Assembly: GCA_945876565.1 (NCBI GenBank)
Contig: CAMCOS010000022.1
Span: forward strand, 1 to 40,425
Reading direction: 5' to 3'
DNA: 40,425 nt
Origin: Lautropia mirabilis
GTDB lineage: Bacteria > Pseudomonadota > Gammaproteobacteria > Burkholderiales > Burkholderiaceae_B
Shown here: piece by piece, positions 31,902-40,297 of the stretch
How positions within the stretch are numbered: the first letter of the stretch is position 1
Layout of the letters: every line of letters starts with the position of its first letter
Notes under the pieces: generated by a model
The model's input: only the letters and a program-made list of their open reading frames with translations
Told to the model about the DNA's origin: nothing
Databases searched by the model: none
Position numbers and translations under genes: made by a program

Positions 31902-32946
31902 CCATCTTCAACGGTGGCGTGATCGTGTGCGTCGGCGACTGGCCATGTGGGTATGGGATAGGCCGAACCGAACAAGCGGTTCATTTCAAAACCGGGTTGT
32001 CTTCGTGCGCTGGGATGCCAAGCTTGGTGACACGATTGTTTTGTCTTGGGTGTTTCGTGAACTGAAGCGACAACGACCCGACTTGGAAGTAACGGTGATA
32101 ACGGGTCAGTCTTTTGAAGACTTATTTCGGCGAGGGTATGGCATTGAATCTGTTTACTTGGCGGGTAAACGCCATGGGTTGGCTGAGCTTAAGCGGATTG
32201 CACAGCAAATCAAATATCCGCGCTATGTGGTGCACTTAAGCTTGAAGTGGCGTCCAAGAGATATCCGTTTCATACGTCAACTCGAGCCGGCGCATGTGGT
32301 TGGTCTAGACGATGAGCTGAAATGTGTTGATGTCAAACTTGGTCAGCTCACCCGTGGGCGACACTTCTCTGAAAAGCTTGTTCCCTGGCTTGATGGGCTC
32401 GGGGTCGATACGACTGACCGGCGCTATTGGATACCTAGGTTGCCGCAGGCACAAGAAAGAGTTGGACAGTGGTGGCCGCAAGGCAGGGTTGTAGGGCTGT
32501 GCCCTTTTGGGGCGAGTCGTAAGCGTCAGATGTCTGTCGAGCAGATCACCGTTGTCGCTAATGCGGTATTAGATAAACCGGATACGTATTTGCTCTTGAT
32601 CGCAAGCCCTAGCCAGATGGATGCGCTGAAAGCGCTCGTTGTGAGGCAGGCATGGAGTGATCGAGTGTTAATTCAACCCTCACAGAATTTTTTCGAGCTT
32701 TTTGAGCAGGTCGCTAGATGTGATGCTGTTGTCTCGGTGGATACGGCGCTTGTGCATGTTGCGGCAGGATTTCAAAAGCCATTGTTGGCGCTTTACGCAG
32801 ACGTGAGCCAGCATGCGGACAATTTCATTAATTGGCATCCGAATAAGCAAACTGCAGTCTGCCTTTTTAATCAGTTTGAACAGTCGGTCATCGACGCAGA
32901 AGCTGACGATCGATTGCGGGCAGGGGTGGAGCAACTGCTTGCCTGA
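31882..32946 (+). CDS. Glycosyltransferase family 9 (heptosyltransferase-like)
   Basis: The 354-aa protein has the GT-B layout of ADP-heptose:LPS heptosyltransferases. RWDAKLGDTIVLSW (43-56) is the N-terminal sugar-nucleotide lobe pattern, and VSVDTALVHVAAGFQKPLLA at about 284-303 is the C-terminal acceptor/donor site. It probably adds heptose to the LPS core, but the GT9 group also includes other sugars. It starts inside dnaE (20-bp overlap), so the two may be co-expressed. The start is not certain; an in-frame TTG is one codon later. Confidence 0.82.
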   Translation: MLRSVTDHLQRWRDRVRRRLAMWVWDRPNRTSGSFQNRVVFVRWDAKLGDTIVLSWVFRELKRQRPDLEVTVITGQSFEDLFRRGYGIESVYLAGKRHGLAELKRIAQQIKYPRYVVHLSLKWRPRDIRFIRQLEPAHVVGLDDELKCVDVKLGQLTRGRHFSEKLVPWLDGLGVDTTDRRYWIPRLPQAQERVGQWWPQGRVVGLCPFGASRKRQMSVEQITVVANAVLDKPDTYLLLIASPSQMDALKALVVRQAWSDRVLIQPSQNFFELFEQVARCDAVVSVDTALVHVAAGFQKPLLALYADVSQHADNFINWHPNKQTAVCLFNQFEQSVIDAEADDRLRAGVEQLLA

Positions 32947-32952
32947 TTTGAA

Positions 32953-33654
32953 TTATCCAATTCGCTTTTGGGCAATGATTTGTATTTGGGCCAGAGCATC
33001 GCGGCTTGTCTGATCTACTGGAATTCCATGGCGATGAAAATAGTAGTTTTCGATCTGGGTAGTCCAAGCTTTCCTGGTTCTTGGCCATGGTTTGCTTAAA
33101 GCGCGTAGCAGCTTGCGCATAAAGCGCAAGGGTAAGAAGGGCTTGTTCTTCTCAGGGTCGTAACCTTTGGCCATCAGGCGATAGTCATATCCATTGTCTT
33201 GGATCTCAGCGCTTATGACTTCTGCATCCTGGAGCTTGCTGACTAGGTCACCGATGTCATGAGAGACCGGTGAAAATTTGGTTGGTGTGCCCAAACGGAA
33301 GGTGGCCTTGTGATCGTGATTGAATCGACTAGGCCAGATTCCCTGCTCATACAGGTCCTCGTGTGGAACAACAACGACAAGATAACCGCCGGGCTTGACC
33401 ACATCCCACCATTGAATCAGCGCAGCCGGTGGATCTATCATGTGCTCGAGGCAGTGGCTGCTGTGAACGGTGTCGAAAGAGTGCTCGCGCAAAAAGTCCC
33501 GAATACGCTGGGCGTCACCATGCTCTAGGTCGAAAGGTTGAGCCCATGCACAAACGATATCCCTGCCACAGCCAATATCCAGTACCTTTCCTTTGAGATA
33601 TTGGTCTGCAAATCCAGGTCCTCGGAGTGCATTTGTTTTGGAGGTTTCATTCAT
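32953..33654 (-). CDS. Class I SAM-dependent methyltransferase
   Basis: The 233-aa protein has the SAM-binding motif VLDIGCG (24-30), the acidic strand end FDLEHGD, the post-II motif SSHCLEH (65-71) and KPGGYLVVVVP (87-97). These are typical of methyltransferases found in glycan clusters, including those that modify LPS sugars. The acceptor is unknown. It converges on the GT9 gene with only a 6-bp gap and is divergent from the FkbM gene on the other side. Confidence 0.82.
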   Translation of the reverse strand: MNETSKTNALRGPGFADQYLKGKVLDIGCGRDIVCAWAQPFDLEHGDAQRIRDFLREHSFDTVHSSHCLEHMIDPPAALIQWWDVVKPGGYLVVVVPHEDLYEQGIWPSRFNHDHKATFRLGTPTKFSPVSHDIGDLVSKLQDAEVISAEIQDNGYDYRLMAKGYDPEKNKPFLPLRFMRKLLRALSKPWPRTRKAWTTQIENYYFHRHGIPVDQTSRDALAQIQIIAQKRIG

Positions 33655-33783
33655 AGGTCTATCGGCGCAGTCAGAGGCTTATCCGGTTGTGGAACCAAAG
33701 AATTTAAGTACGCTTACGGTTGGTATCCGTTAAAGTTCAGTTTTACCACCCGATGAACAGTTTAACTTGCTTGAGTTTTGCGA
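33655..33783. other. Divergent control region between two methyltransferase genes
   Basis: This 129-bp gap feeds the minus-strand class I methyltransferase and the plus-strand FkbM gene. It is AT-richer than its neighbours, and I see no clear -35/-10 pair. The core CTTACGGTTGGTATCCG has no obvious repeats. Confidence 0.4.
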
Positions 33784-34461
33784 ATGAACTTCCTCAGATC
33801 ATTTAAAGCCACATTTTCAGGAAACTTCAAAGGTCACTTCGGTCAGTATGCCGAGGATACCCTTGTACGAAAGCACTTCAATCCAAGACGTGAGTCCGGC
33901 GTTTGCCTGGATCTAGGGGCTTACCATCCGTTTCGCTTTAACAACACAGCATATTTTTGGATGTGCGGTTGGAAGTGTGTCAACGTTGATGCCAATCCAG
34001 CGACAATCAAACTGTTCAATAAGTATCGATCAGACGATGTGAACATTCAGGCGGCTATCGTCACGCAGGCGGAGATAGTCGGGGGTGCGCGCGAAATTGA
34101 CTTATTGCTTCCTAAGAAGCTTGATCGTCATGGCGTCAGTGCTTTGGGTACCAATGTCCCATCCCAGGCCCCAGCAGAGCATCAATCGATCAAGGTGCCT
34201 TGTCGCAGTGTTTGCCAAATACTAGAGGAAAACGATCTCTTGGATGTGTCCTATATCAATATTGATATCGAGGGATATGATCAAGCGGTTCTGTTGGATA
34301 TAGATTTGAACCGATATCGTCCTAAAGTTATCACCATCGAAGAGTTTTCTGAGGATGTCTCTGGTGTTGTTGACGGGGTGGTGGCCAGATACATGCGCGA
34401 ACATGCTTATATCTTTCATTCTCGTGCTGGCTATTCATCAGTCTATGTGAAACGAGATTAA
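33784..34461 (+). CDS. FkbM-family methyltransferase
   Basis: The 225-aa protein fits FkbM methyltransferases well: GQYAEDTLV near the start, VCLDLGAYHPFRFNNT (40-55) as the SAM site, VNVDANP (66-72), and YINIDIEGYD further on. Family members O-methylate sugars or polyketides. It is preceded by a divergent methyltransferase and followed by the stem-loop element near 34.57 kb. A TTG start two codons upstream (33778) is possible; ATG 33784 is the natural one. It is more canonical than the FkbM-like protein at 26616-27302. Confidence 0.85.
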   Translation: MNFLRSFKATFSGNFKGHFGQYAEDTLVRKHFNPRRESGVCLDLGAYHPFRFNNTAYFWMCGWKCVNVDANPATIKLFNKYRSDDVNIQAAIVTQAEIVGGAREIDLLLPKKLDRHGVSALGTNVPSQAPAEHQSIKVPCRSVCQILEENDLLDVSYINIDIEGYDQAVLLDIDLNRYRPKVITIEEFSEDVSGVVDGVVARYMREHAYIFHSRAGYSSVYVKRD

Positions 34462-34540
34462 TCCTGTCCTGACTTTTACTGTTGTTTGCTGAGATCCTCG
34501 CTGTGCCAATCGGAGCCGCAAACAAAACAATGAAAAAAAT

Positions 34541-34605
34541 CTCGCACGTGGCACCGAGGTGTCAGAGTGGTTGCCATGAGATGAAATCAGCACGCCACAT
34601 GCGAG
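34541..34605. other. Stem-loop with a tRNA-Ser-like fragment in its loop
   Basis: CTCGCACGTGGC (34541-34552) is almost perfectly inverted by GCCACATGCGAG (34594-34605), with one mismatch. The 41-nt loop includes GAGGTGTCAGAGTGGTTG (34556-34573), close to the 5' half of bacterial tRNA-Ser. No anticodon or T arm follows. It is not a complete tRNA; it could be a remnant, a structured RNA or a terminator. Confidence 0.45.
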
Positions 34606-34612
34606 CTCATTC

Positions 34613-35386
34613 TTAAAAAAGCTGGTTCTTAAGGTCCCTGAACCAATACAAAATCAGCCCCGCATATTCTTTGATGATGCTGCGGCTCGCCAGCAAGGTA
34701 TGAAGGTCCGGTGACCAGCGGTTTTGTGTGGCGACACCTAGCGGTTCGATTTGTCGTGCCAGTGGTGCGGCGGTGACAGCGATCACCGTATTGTTAAATG
34801 CCGCTACGGCTCGCGGCATGTGAAGTGCTGAGGTCACCAACAAAACCCGCTCCAGGTTCAGCTCTTGAAGGGTTTTTTGCGTCAATTCGGCGTTTTCCAG
34901 TGTGCTTTGGCTGCGGGTTTCCTGAAGAATTACCTCTGCTGGTACACCCATGCGTTCAAGCGATCTGGCCATGTTGGCGGTGTCGCTGATGTTGCCCTCT
35001 AAGGCGCCGCCCGAGAGCACGATCACGGGGGCCCGGTTGGCTAAGTAGAGTTCGGCTGCCAAGGATTCGCGTCCCACCACATTGGCTCGGTCATAGGCCT
35101 CAAACCAATTGCGGCGGTTACCCTGAATGTGGCCACCCAACACCACGATGGCTTGCGCCTGAGGGTAGGCCGCGGGCTCTCGCTGGGGAAACCGCTGCTC
35201 GAGCCATCCGCCAGCGATCAATGTTGTGACTGGTAAGGACCATAGCAGGACCCAAGATAAGCCAAGCAGTAAGCAAAAGATCGCAGTCAGCCGGTGCCGT
35301 AACAGCAGAAGCAGCACAGCAAAAGTCACGAGAGCGACCAGCACGTTAGGCGGAAACAAAAGGCTGTAGGCCAAACCATTTAGCAT
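34613..35386 (-). CDS. YdcF family (DUF218) membrane-anchored protein
   Basis: The 257-aa protein has two N-terminal membrane segments (about 9-29 and 33-57) and a periplasmic or cytoplasmic DUF218 domain. Visible family blocks are AQAIVVLGGHIQGN, PVIVLSGGALEG, ESLAAELY, and LLVTSALHMPRAVAAF. The group includes SanA, YdcF and ElyC, the last tied to envelope (peptidoglycan and ECA) maintenance. Exact role unknown. It lies in line with the GT9 gene at 35406 on the same strand with a 19-bp gap, so co-expression is likely. Confidence 0.85.
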   Translation of the reverse strand: MLNGLAYSLLFPPNVLVALVTFAVLLLLLRHRLTAIFCLLLGLSWVLLWSLPVTTLIAGGWLEQRFPQREPAAYPQAQAIVVLGGHIQGNRRNWFEAYDRANVVGRESLAAELYLANRAPVIVLSGGALEGNISDTANMARSLERMGVPAEVILQETRSQSTLENAELTQKTLQELNLERVLLVTSALHMPRAVAAFNNTVIAVTAAPLARQIEPLGVATQNRWSPDLHTLLASRSIIKEYAGLILYWFRDLKNQLF

Positions 35387-35405
35387 AGCGCTAGTCTAAA
35401 ACGAG

Positions 35406-36416
35406 TTAGGGCTGAAATTCGCCTTGTTGAGCCAGCATTTGGTGTAATTTTCTCAAGACGCCATCTGCACTGGGCCATTGACCGTTGGATCCTAGAGTCA
35501 GTGCCTTCTGTGACCAAGGTCGAGTATTAGCCGGATCCGTCACGCCGAATAACGTTAACTGGTTCGCACCAGCAAGAGCTGCCATATGAGAGACCCCAGA
35601 GTCATTGCACACCACCAGGCTGGCTAGCCGAGTCAGGGCGCAGAAACTTGCGAGCGGCAATGGATCAAGCAAGACAGCAGTCGGGCAGGCCTGTTTGGCC
35701 TGCTCGCGTTCGTGTGCCGGCGGGCAAGTAGCGGCTGCCAGCCCTTGGCTCTTTAGCTGATGAGCAAGCTGCGCAAAGTGCGGCCAGACCTTGACCTTGC
35801 CATGGTGCGTGCCAGTGGCAGTGGGAGCTAAAAGGATGAAGTGATGGGGTTTTAGTCCAGCTCGATGGACAGCGGCCAGCGCTGCTTTCTGATCATCGTC
35901 ACTGATGGTTAGGGTGATGTTCGTGGGTACCGGTGGCAGTTCCGGGCCGTGGGTGCCTGGCATGTTGAGACCCCAGGCCTTGCTTGCCTCTTGCGTTAAG
36001 CGCCACCACTTCTGAACGGCATGCCCCGATTGCTTGCTCTTTTTGATGGGCCAGCGCAACAGCAGACTGCGGCCATCGTCACGATACCCGGCTGATTTGA
36101 TTCCCGTCAGTGCAAATAGGGCTGCACTAGAGAGCGAGTCAGGCAGAAGTAGTCCAACACTGGCCTGGCGGGTGTGTTTGGGAATGGCACTAATCGCTTG
36201 CCGATCCAGCAGAAATTTGCCAGTCAGGCTAACGAATTGTTCTGGGGCAAACTGCGCAACCAGGTCTTTAGACCAAGGCCTGCCGCACATGATCAAGGGG
36301 CGACCGGTGCCTGCCAAGGCGCTCAAAGATGGGAAAGTCATGCATACATCACCGACCCAGTTGGGTAGGCGAATGATGATTGGCGCGAGTTTGCAGTCAG
36401 CTTGGGGTACGGTCAT
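35406..36416 (-). CDS. Glycosyltransferase family 9 (ADP-heptose:LPS heptosyltransferase-like)
   Basis: The 336-aa protein starts with the GT9 signature IIIRLPNWVGDVCMTFPSL (13-31), as in WaaF-type enzymes. A C-terminal NDSGVSHMAALAGANQLTLFG (about 270-290; shown as NDSGVSHMAALAG) and DPANTRPW follow. This end forms the donor pocket in heptosyltransferases. It is divergent from msbA and next to other LPS genes, which supports a core-oligosaccharide role. Which heptose is added cannot be told. It differs strongly from the other GT9 protein at 31882. Confidence 0.85.
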   Translation of the reverse strand: MTVPQADCKLAPIIIRLPNWVGDVCMTFPSLSALAGTGRPLIMCGRPWSKDLVAQFAPEQFVSLTGKFLLDRQAISAIPKHTRQASVGLLLPDSLSSAALFALTGIKSAGYRDDGRSLLLRWPIKKSKQSGHAVQKWWRLTQEASKAWGLNMPGTHGPELPPVPTNITLTISDDDQKAALAAVHRAGLKPHHFILLAPTATGTHHGKVKVWPHFAQLAHQLKSQGLAAATCPPAHEREQAKQACPTAVLLDPLPLASFCALTRLASLVVCNDSGVSHMAALAGANQLTLFGVTDPANTRPWSQKALTLGSNGQWPSADGVLRKLHQMLAQQGEFQP

Positions 36417-36563
36417 GGTGTGTAACGGACTGAATGGGTGCGGCGTGTGGCGGCCAAGGCGTGCTAAAAATTATTGACTGGTTTCAGGTCGGTACAATGC
36501 ACACTTTCGGCTCGGTCACCATTATGGCGGCTGGCTCTGGTTTGTTCAAATCGAAGGTTCAAG

Positions 36564-38342
36564 TTGAAAGAGGCTCCCGCTCATTCGCACGCAGACCACC
36601 CCTTAAAAAGCGCAGTCTGGGGACGGATTTATCAACGTGTCGGAAAGTTCTGGAAAGTGCTGGCCGCCGCCGCCTTTTTTATGGCCATTGCAGCGGCAAC
36701 CCAGCCAACCCTGGCCGTGGCCATGAAGCCCCTGCTAGACGAGGGTGTCAGTGGGGCCAAGCCAGGTTATGTCTGGCAGATTCCCTTGGCGATTGTTGGG
36801 CTGGTTTTGCTTCGCGGCCTTTGTGCCTTCGTGAGCGACTACTTGCTCGCTTGGGTTGCGAACCACATGTTGGTCGGCTTGCGTCGCGACATGTTCGATC
36901 GATTGCTCTCTTTGCCCGATGATGAGTTCAAGCGCGGCGACAGTGGACGGTTAATGAACCGTTTTACGGTCGATGCCGGCAACATCACGTTTACCGCCAC
37001 GAGCATCGTTACCGTGCTGGTTCGAGAAACCTTGGTGGTGATCTCACTTCTTGCGGTGCTCTTTTACATGTCCTGGCAATTGACCATCATTATTTTGGTG
37101 GTGATGCCCACGTCCGTGTTCATTTCGCGTTTGTTTATGAAACGCTTGCGTCGAATTAACCGGGAGACGATTAGTAGCAATGCTGGACTGGCCGATGTGG
37201 TGTCAGAGGGTATCTCTGGTCAACGAGTGATTAAGCTTTTTGATGGTTACGAGGTTGAAAGTGACCGTTTTAGTCGAGTCAATGGCCAATTGCGTCGTCA
37301 CCAGATGCGCACGGCCATCGCGGATTCGGCCTTGCGCTCTATCGCTCAAGTGATTATTGCGGTGGCGGTGGCCATTGCGATTGGCGTGGCATTGAACGAG
37401 ACCACCTCCGGCGTCTTGTCTGTCGGTAGCTTTGCTGCTTTTATGGCCGCACTTGCTCAGATATTTGACCCAGTCAAGCGTTTAACCAGTGTGTTGAGCA
37501 ACATGCAACGGATGCTAGCGTCAGCAGAGAGCGTGTTTGACCTGATTGATAAACGTGGTGAGGATCGAGTCACCGGTGGCGATTTTGCTGGTGCAGTGAA
37601 TGGGCGGGTTGAGTTCAGCCACGTCACGCATCGGTTCGAGGATGCCGAGCGTGATACCTTGCAAGACGTGTCACTGCTTGTGCAACCAGGCCAGATCGTT
37701 GCGCTGGTCGGGCGTTCCGGCAGCGGCAAAACGACGCTGGTCAATATGCTGGCACGATTTGTGGTACCAGCATCTGGGACCGTACGCATTGATGGCGTCG
37801 ACATCCAGACCTTGTCTCTGCAAAACCTGAGAGCAAAGCTTTCTTTGGTTAGTCAGGACGTTGTGCTATTTAACGGCACGATTGCTTCGAACGTGGCCTA
37901 CGGTGCTTTGCAAGCGGTTACTGATCATCAGATTCGTGATGCCCTAGCGGCAGCGAACTTGGTCGAATTTGTGGATAGCTTACCCAATGGTATTCACACC
38001 GAGGTTGGAGAGAACGCCACACGACTTTCAGGTGGCCAACGTCAGCGGCTGGCCATTGCACGGGCATTGATCAAGAATGCCCCGATTTTGATTTTGGATG
38101 AGGCAACCTCGGCGCTCGATAACGAGTCAGAGCGTCAGGTTCAAGCCTCACTAGAGACGCTGATGAAAGGGCGCACAACCTTGGTGATTGCCCATCGGCT
38201 GTCTACGGTACAAAACGCTGATCGTATTGTGGTGCTCGATCATGGCCGCATCATTGAAAGCGGTTCTCACCAGGACCTTTTGGCCATCGATGGTGCTTAT
38301 GCTGCGCTCTTTAAGATGCAGTTTGCTGGTGAGGACCAATAG
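36564..38342 (+). CDS. msbA: Lipid A export ATP-binding/permease protein MsbA
   Basis: MsbA flips lipid A-core from the inner to the outer leaflet of the cytoplasmic membrane. From a TTG at 36564 the protein has 592 aa (E. coli 582): six membrane segments in the first 300 residues, then the ATPase with Walker A GRSGSGKTTL, signature LSGGQRQRLAIARA, Walker B ILILDEATSALD and an H-loop IAHRLST. GAAGG (36553-36557) lies 6 bp before this TTG. The frame is open back to a TTG at 36474, but that stretch overlaps a likely promoter. The gene fits the surrounding LPS genes. Confidence 0.93.
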   Translation: MKEAPAHSHADHPLKSAVWGRIYQRVGKFWKVLAAAAFFMAIAAATQPTLAVAMKPLLDEGVSGAKPGYVWQIPLAIVGLVLLRGLCAFVSDYLLAWVANHMLVGLRRDMFDRLLSLPDDEFKRGDSGRLMNRFTVDAGNITFTATSIVTVLVRETLVVISLLAVLFYMSWQLTIIILVVMPTSVFISRLFMKRLRRINRETISSNAGLADVVSEGISGQRVIKLFDGYEVESDRFSRVNGQLRRHQMRTAIADSALRSIAQVIIAVAVAIAIGVALNETTSGVLSVGSFAAFMAALAQIFDPVKRLTSVLSNMQRMLASAESVFDLIDKRGEDRVTGGDFAGAVNGRVEFSHVTHRFEDAERDTLQDVSLLVQPGQIVALVGRSGSGKTTLVNMLARFVVPASGTVRIDGVDIQTLSLQNLRAKLSLVSQDVVLFNGTIASNVAYGALQAVTDHQIRDALAAANLVEFVDSLPNGIHTEVGENATRLSGGQRQRLAIARALIKNAPILILDEATSALDNESERQVQASLETLMKGRTTLVIAHRLSTVQNADRIVVLDHGRIIESGSHQDLLAIDGAYAALFKMQFAGEDQ

Positions 38343-38360
38343 GCACGGTACGCTCCACCG

Positions 38361-39833
38361 TCAAAGCAGCACAATGTCGTATTGCTCTTGAGTGCAGCTC
38401 GTCGACACTTCAAGCGAGATTGGCTTGCCAATGTGATCACTGAGTTGGGCCAAGTGTTGGCTTTCTTCCTCGAGGAACAGGTCGATTACTGACTGCGAGG
38501 CCAAGATGCGATACTCGCGAGGATTGAATTGGCGCGCCTCACGCATGATTTCCCGAAGAATTTCGTAGCACACGCTACGTGCGGTCATGACCTGGCCGCG
38601 ACTCTGGCAGGTCGGGCAGGGTTCGCACAGGTGGTGAGCCAGTGCGTCACGGGTGCGCTTGCGTGTCATTTCTACCAAACCGAGCGGGCTGAATTCACTG
38701 ACCGAGGTGCGCGTTCGGTCTTGTTCGAGTGCCTGCTTTAGTGCGTCTAATACCGCTTTTTGGTGTTCCTTGTCGTGCATGTCAATAAAATCGATGACAA
38801 TGATGCCGCCAAGGTTGCGCAAGCGCAGCTGTCTAGCGATGGCGTATGCAGCCTCGAGGTTATTGCGAAATATCGTGTCGTCGAAATTGCGTCCCCCGAC
38901 AAACCCGCCGGTGTTTACATCGATGGTGGTCAAGGCTTCAGTCTGGTCGATGATCAGATAGCCGCCAGACTTTAGGTCAACGCGGCGTGCGAGCGCCCGC
39001 TTGAGCTCTTCCTCAACATTGGCCAGATCAAATAAGGCACGCTCACCCTCGTAGTATTTGATCTTTTGGCTGGTCTCGGGTGTGTATATATCGGACCATT
39101 GCTGCATCTGGGTGGCGATGTCTGGGCAGTCCACCAAGATGCGGTGGGTGCGAGGGCCGGCGATGTCGCGCAGCACCCGTTGCGACAGCGTCAAGTCCTG
39201 ATAGAGGAGGGCGGGCGCCGCAATTGCCTTGGCTGTGGCCTGAATGTTTCGCCACAAACGCATGAGGTATTCGATGTCTGTTTGTAGGGCTTGATCACTG
39301 GCATCTTCTGCCTGTGTGCGAACAATAAATCCACCCTGACATTGGGCTGGCCTTAGCCGCTCCAGTCGTTCACGCAAATTCTGCCGCTCTTGCTCTGACT
39401 CAATTCGCTGAGACACGCCGATGTGAGGGTCATGCGGCAGATACACCAGCAATCGACCAGCCAGGCTGATTTGCGTGGAAAGTCTTGCACCCTTGGTCCC
39501 GATCGGATCTTTGATAACCTGAACCATGACCGTCTGACCTTCGAACAGCAGTCTTTCGATTGGCGTGGGTGTGGTGCCTGCCATGCGCTCAAGGCGGTTC
39601 TCGCGTACGTCTGCAATGTGTATGAAGGCAGCCCGTTCTAGGCCGATTTCAATAAAGGCGCTTTGCATGCCCGGCAAAACTCGCACGACTTTGCCTAGTC
39701 TGACGCTGCCAACTTGCCCGAGCTGGATGTAGCGCTCTAGGTGTAACTCTTGTACCGCGCCCTGGCACACCAAGGCAACCCGGGTCTCAAATGGGGTGAC
39801 GTTGATCAGAATATCTTCGGTGGATGAGTCCAT
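38361..39833 (-). CDS. rng: Ribonuclease G
   Basis: RNase G cuts single-stranded, AU-rich RNA and matures the 5' end of 16S rRNA. The 490-aa protein (E. coli 489) has an S1 domain (about 36-120; GMQSAFIEIGLERAAFIHIADV shown in part as GMQSAFIEIG), a DNase-I-like catalytic region with D305 (TIDVNTG) and D348 (VIDFIDM), and the zinc-link cysteines C406 and C409 (CPTC). It lacks the long C-terminal scaffold of RNase E, so RNase G is the right call. Start ATG 39833 is conserved. It runs away from the rRNA operon, whose control region lies directly behind it. Confidence 0.95.
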   Translation of the reverse strand: MDSSTEDILINVTPFETRVALVCQGAVQELHLERYIQLGQVGSVRLGKVVRVLPGMQSAFIEIGLERAAFIHIADVRENRLERMAGTTPTPIERLLFEGQTVMVQVIKDPIGTKGARLSTQISLAGRLLVYLPHDPHIGVSQRIESEQERQNLRERLERLRPAQCQGGFIVRTQAEDASDQALQTDIEYLMRLWRNIQATAKAIAAPALLYQDLTLSQRVLRDIAGPRTHRILVDCPDIATQMQQWSDIYTPETSQKIKYYEGERALFDLANVEEELKRALARRVDLKSGGYLIIDQTEALTTIDVNTGGFVGGRNFDDTIFRNNLEAAYAIARQLRLRNLGGIIVIDFIDMHDKEHQKAVLDALKQALEQDRTRTSVSEFSPLGLVEMTRKRTRDALAHHLCEPCPTCQSRGQVMTARSVCYEILREIMREARQFNPREYRILASQSVIDLFLEEESQHLAQLSDHIGKPISLEVSTSCTQEQYDIVLL

Positions 39834-39932
39834 TTGGGTAGCTCTCGGGCGAGGTGAGTCGATGTATTTCTACAGAGTCTAGTCTTATTCGGGCTAACCC
39901 AACCTTTTCCGTGCTTTTCGTAGTCCTTTCGT

Positions 39933-39961
39933 TTGACAACAAAAAAAAACACGTTCATAAT
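39933..39961 (+). promoter_or_regulatory. Strong sigma-70 promoter of the rRNA operon
   Basis: A perfect TTGACA (39933-39938) and CATAAT (39956-39961) are spaced by exactly 17 bp. The spacer contains a run of nine A. This is the best -35/-10 pair in the window apart from those of the toxin-antitoxin modules and fits rrn P1-type control. Confidence 0.8.
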
Positions 39962-40035
39962 CTCGTTTCTTCGCTTCTGAAACATAACACGCCGATTACG
40001 GCGATTCAGAAGACGAACTAGCCTAAACGCTAGTC

Positions 40036-40047
40036 TGCTCTTTAACA
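40036..40047 (+). promoter_or_regulatory. boxA antitermination site of the rrn leader
   Basis: TGCTCTTTAACA matches the conserved bacterial rRNA boxA, the NusB/NusE (S10) binding site that stops premature termination in rRNA operons. Position 75 bp after the -10 box is as expected. Confidence 0.9.
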
Positions 40048-40297
40048 ACGAAACAACCGATAAGTGTGGGCACTTGAGTCTTAGGGACGTTAGGTGACTA
40101 GGTAATAATTGGGATCTGGGATTCGTTCTGGTGGCTGGTTATTATTTGGTGCGCAACGACCACAAGTAAAGCAAGTGCTCACGAAAGAAGCAAGGTAAGA
40201 GAGTTTGGCAAAGTAATTTGTTAGATGACTTGTCTGTTTCTTTGAGTGAAGCGAGGTCTGTGCTGGGTAACTGGTGCAGGCCGCAACAACAGAGATT

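Larger units (their letters stand above)
39834..40297 (+). promoter_or_regulatory. rRNA operon promoter and leader region
   Basis: This 464-bp stretch has no gene. It carries a strong promoter (39933-39961), boxA (40036-40047), and a leader with a long-range inverted repeat (40066-40076 with 40172-40182). It ends at the mature 16S start. The rng promoter must also lie near its left end. Confidence 0.8.

Noticed and set aside
34550-34610. Complete tRNA-Ser gene
   Set aside because: Only the 5' half is similar. No anticodon stem, T arm or CCA end can be folded, so it is not a tRNA gene.
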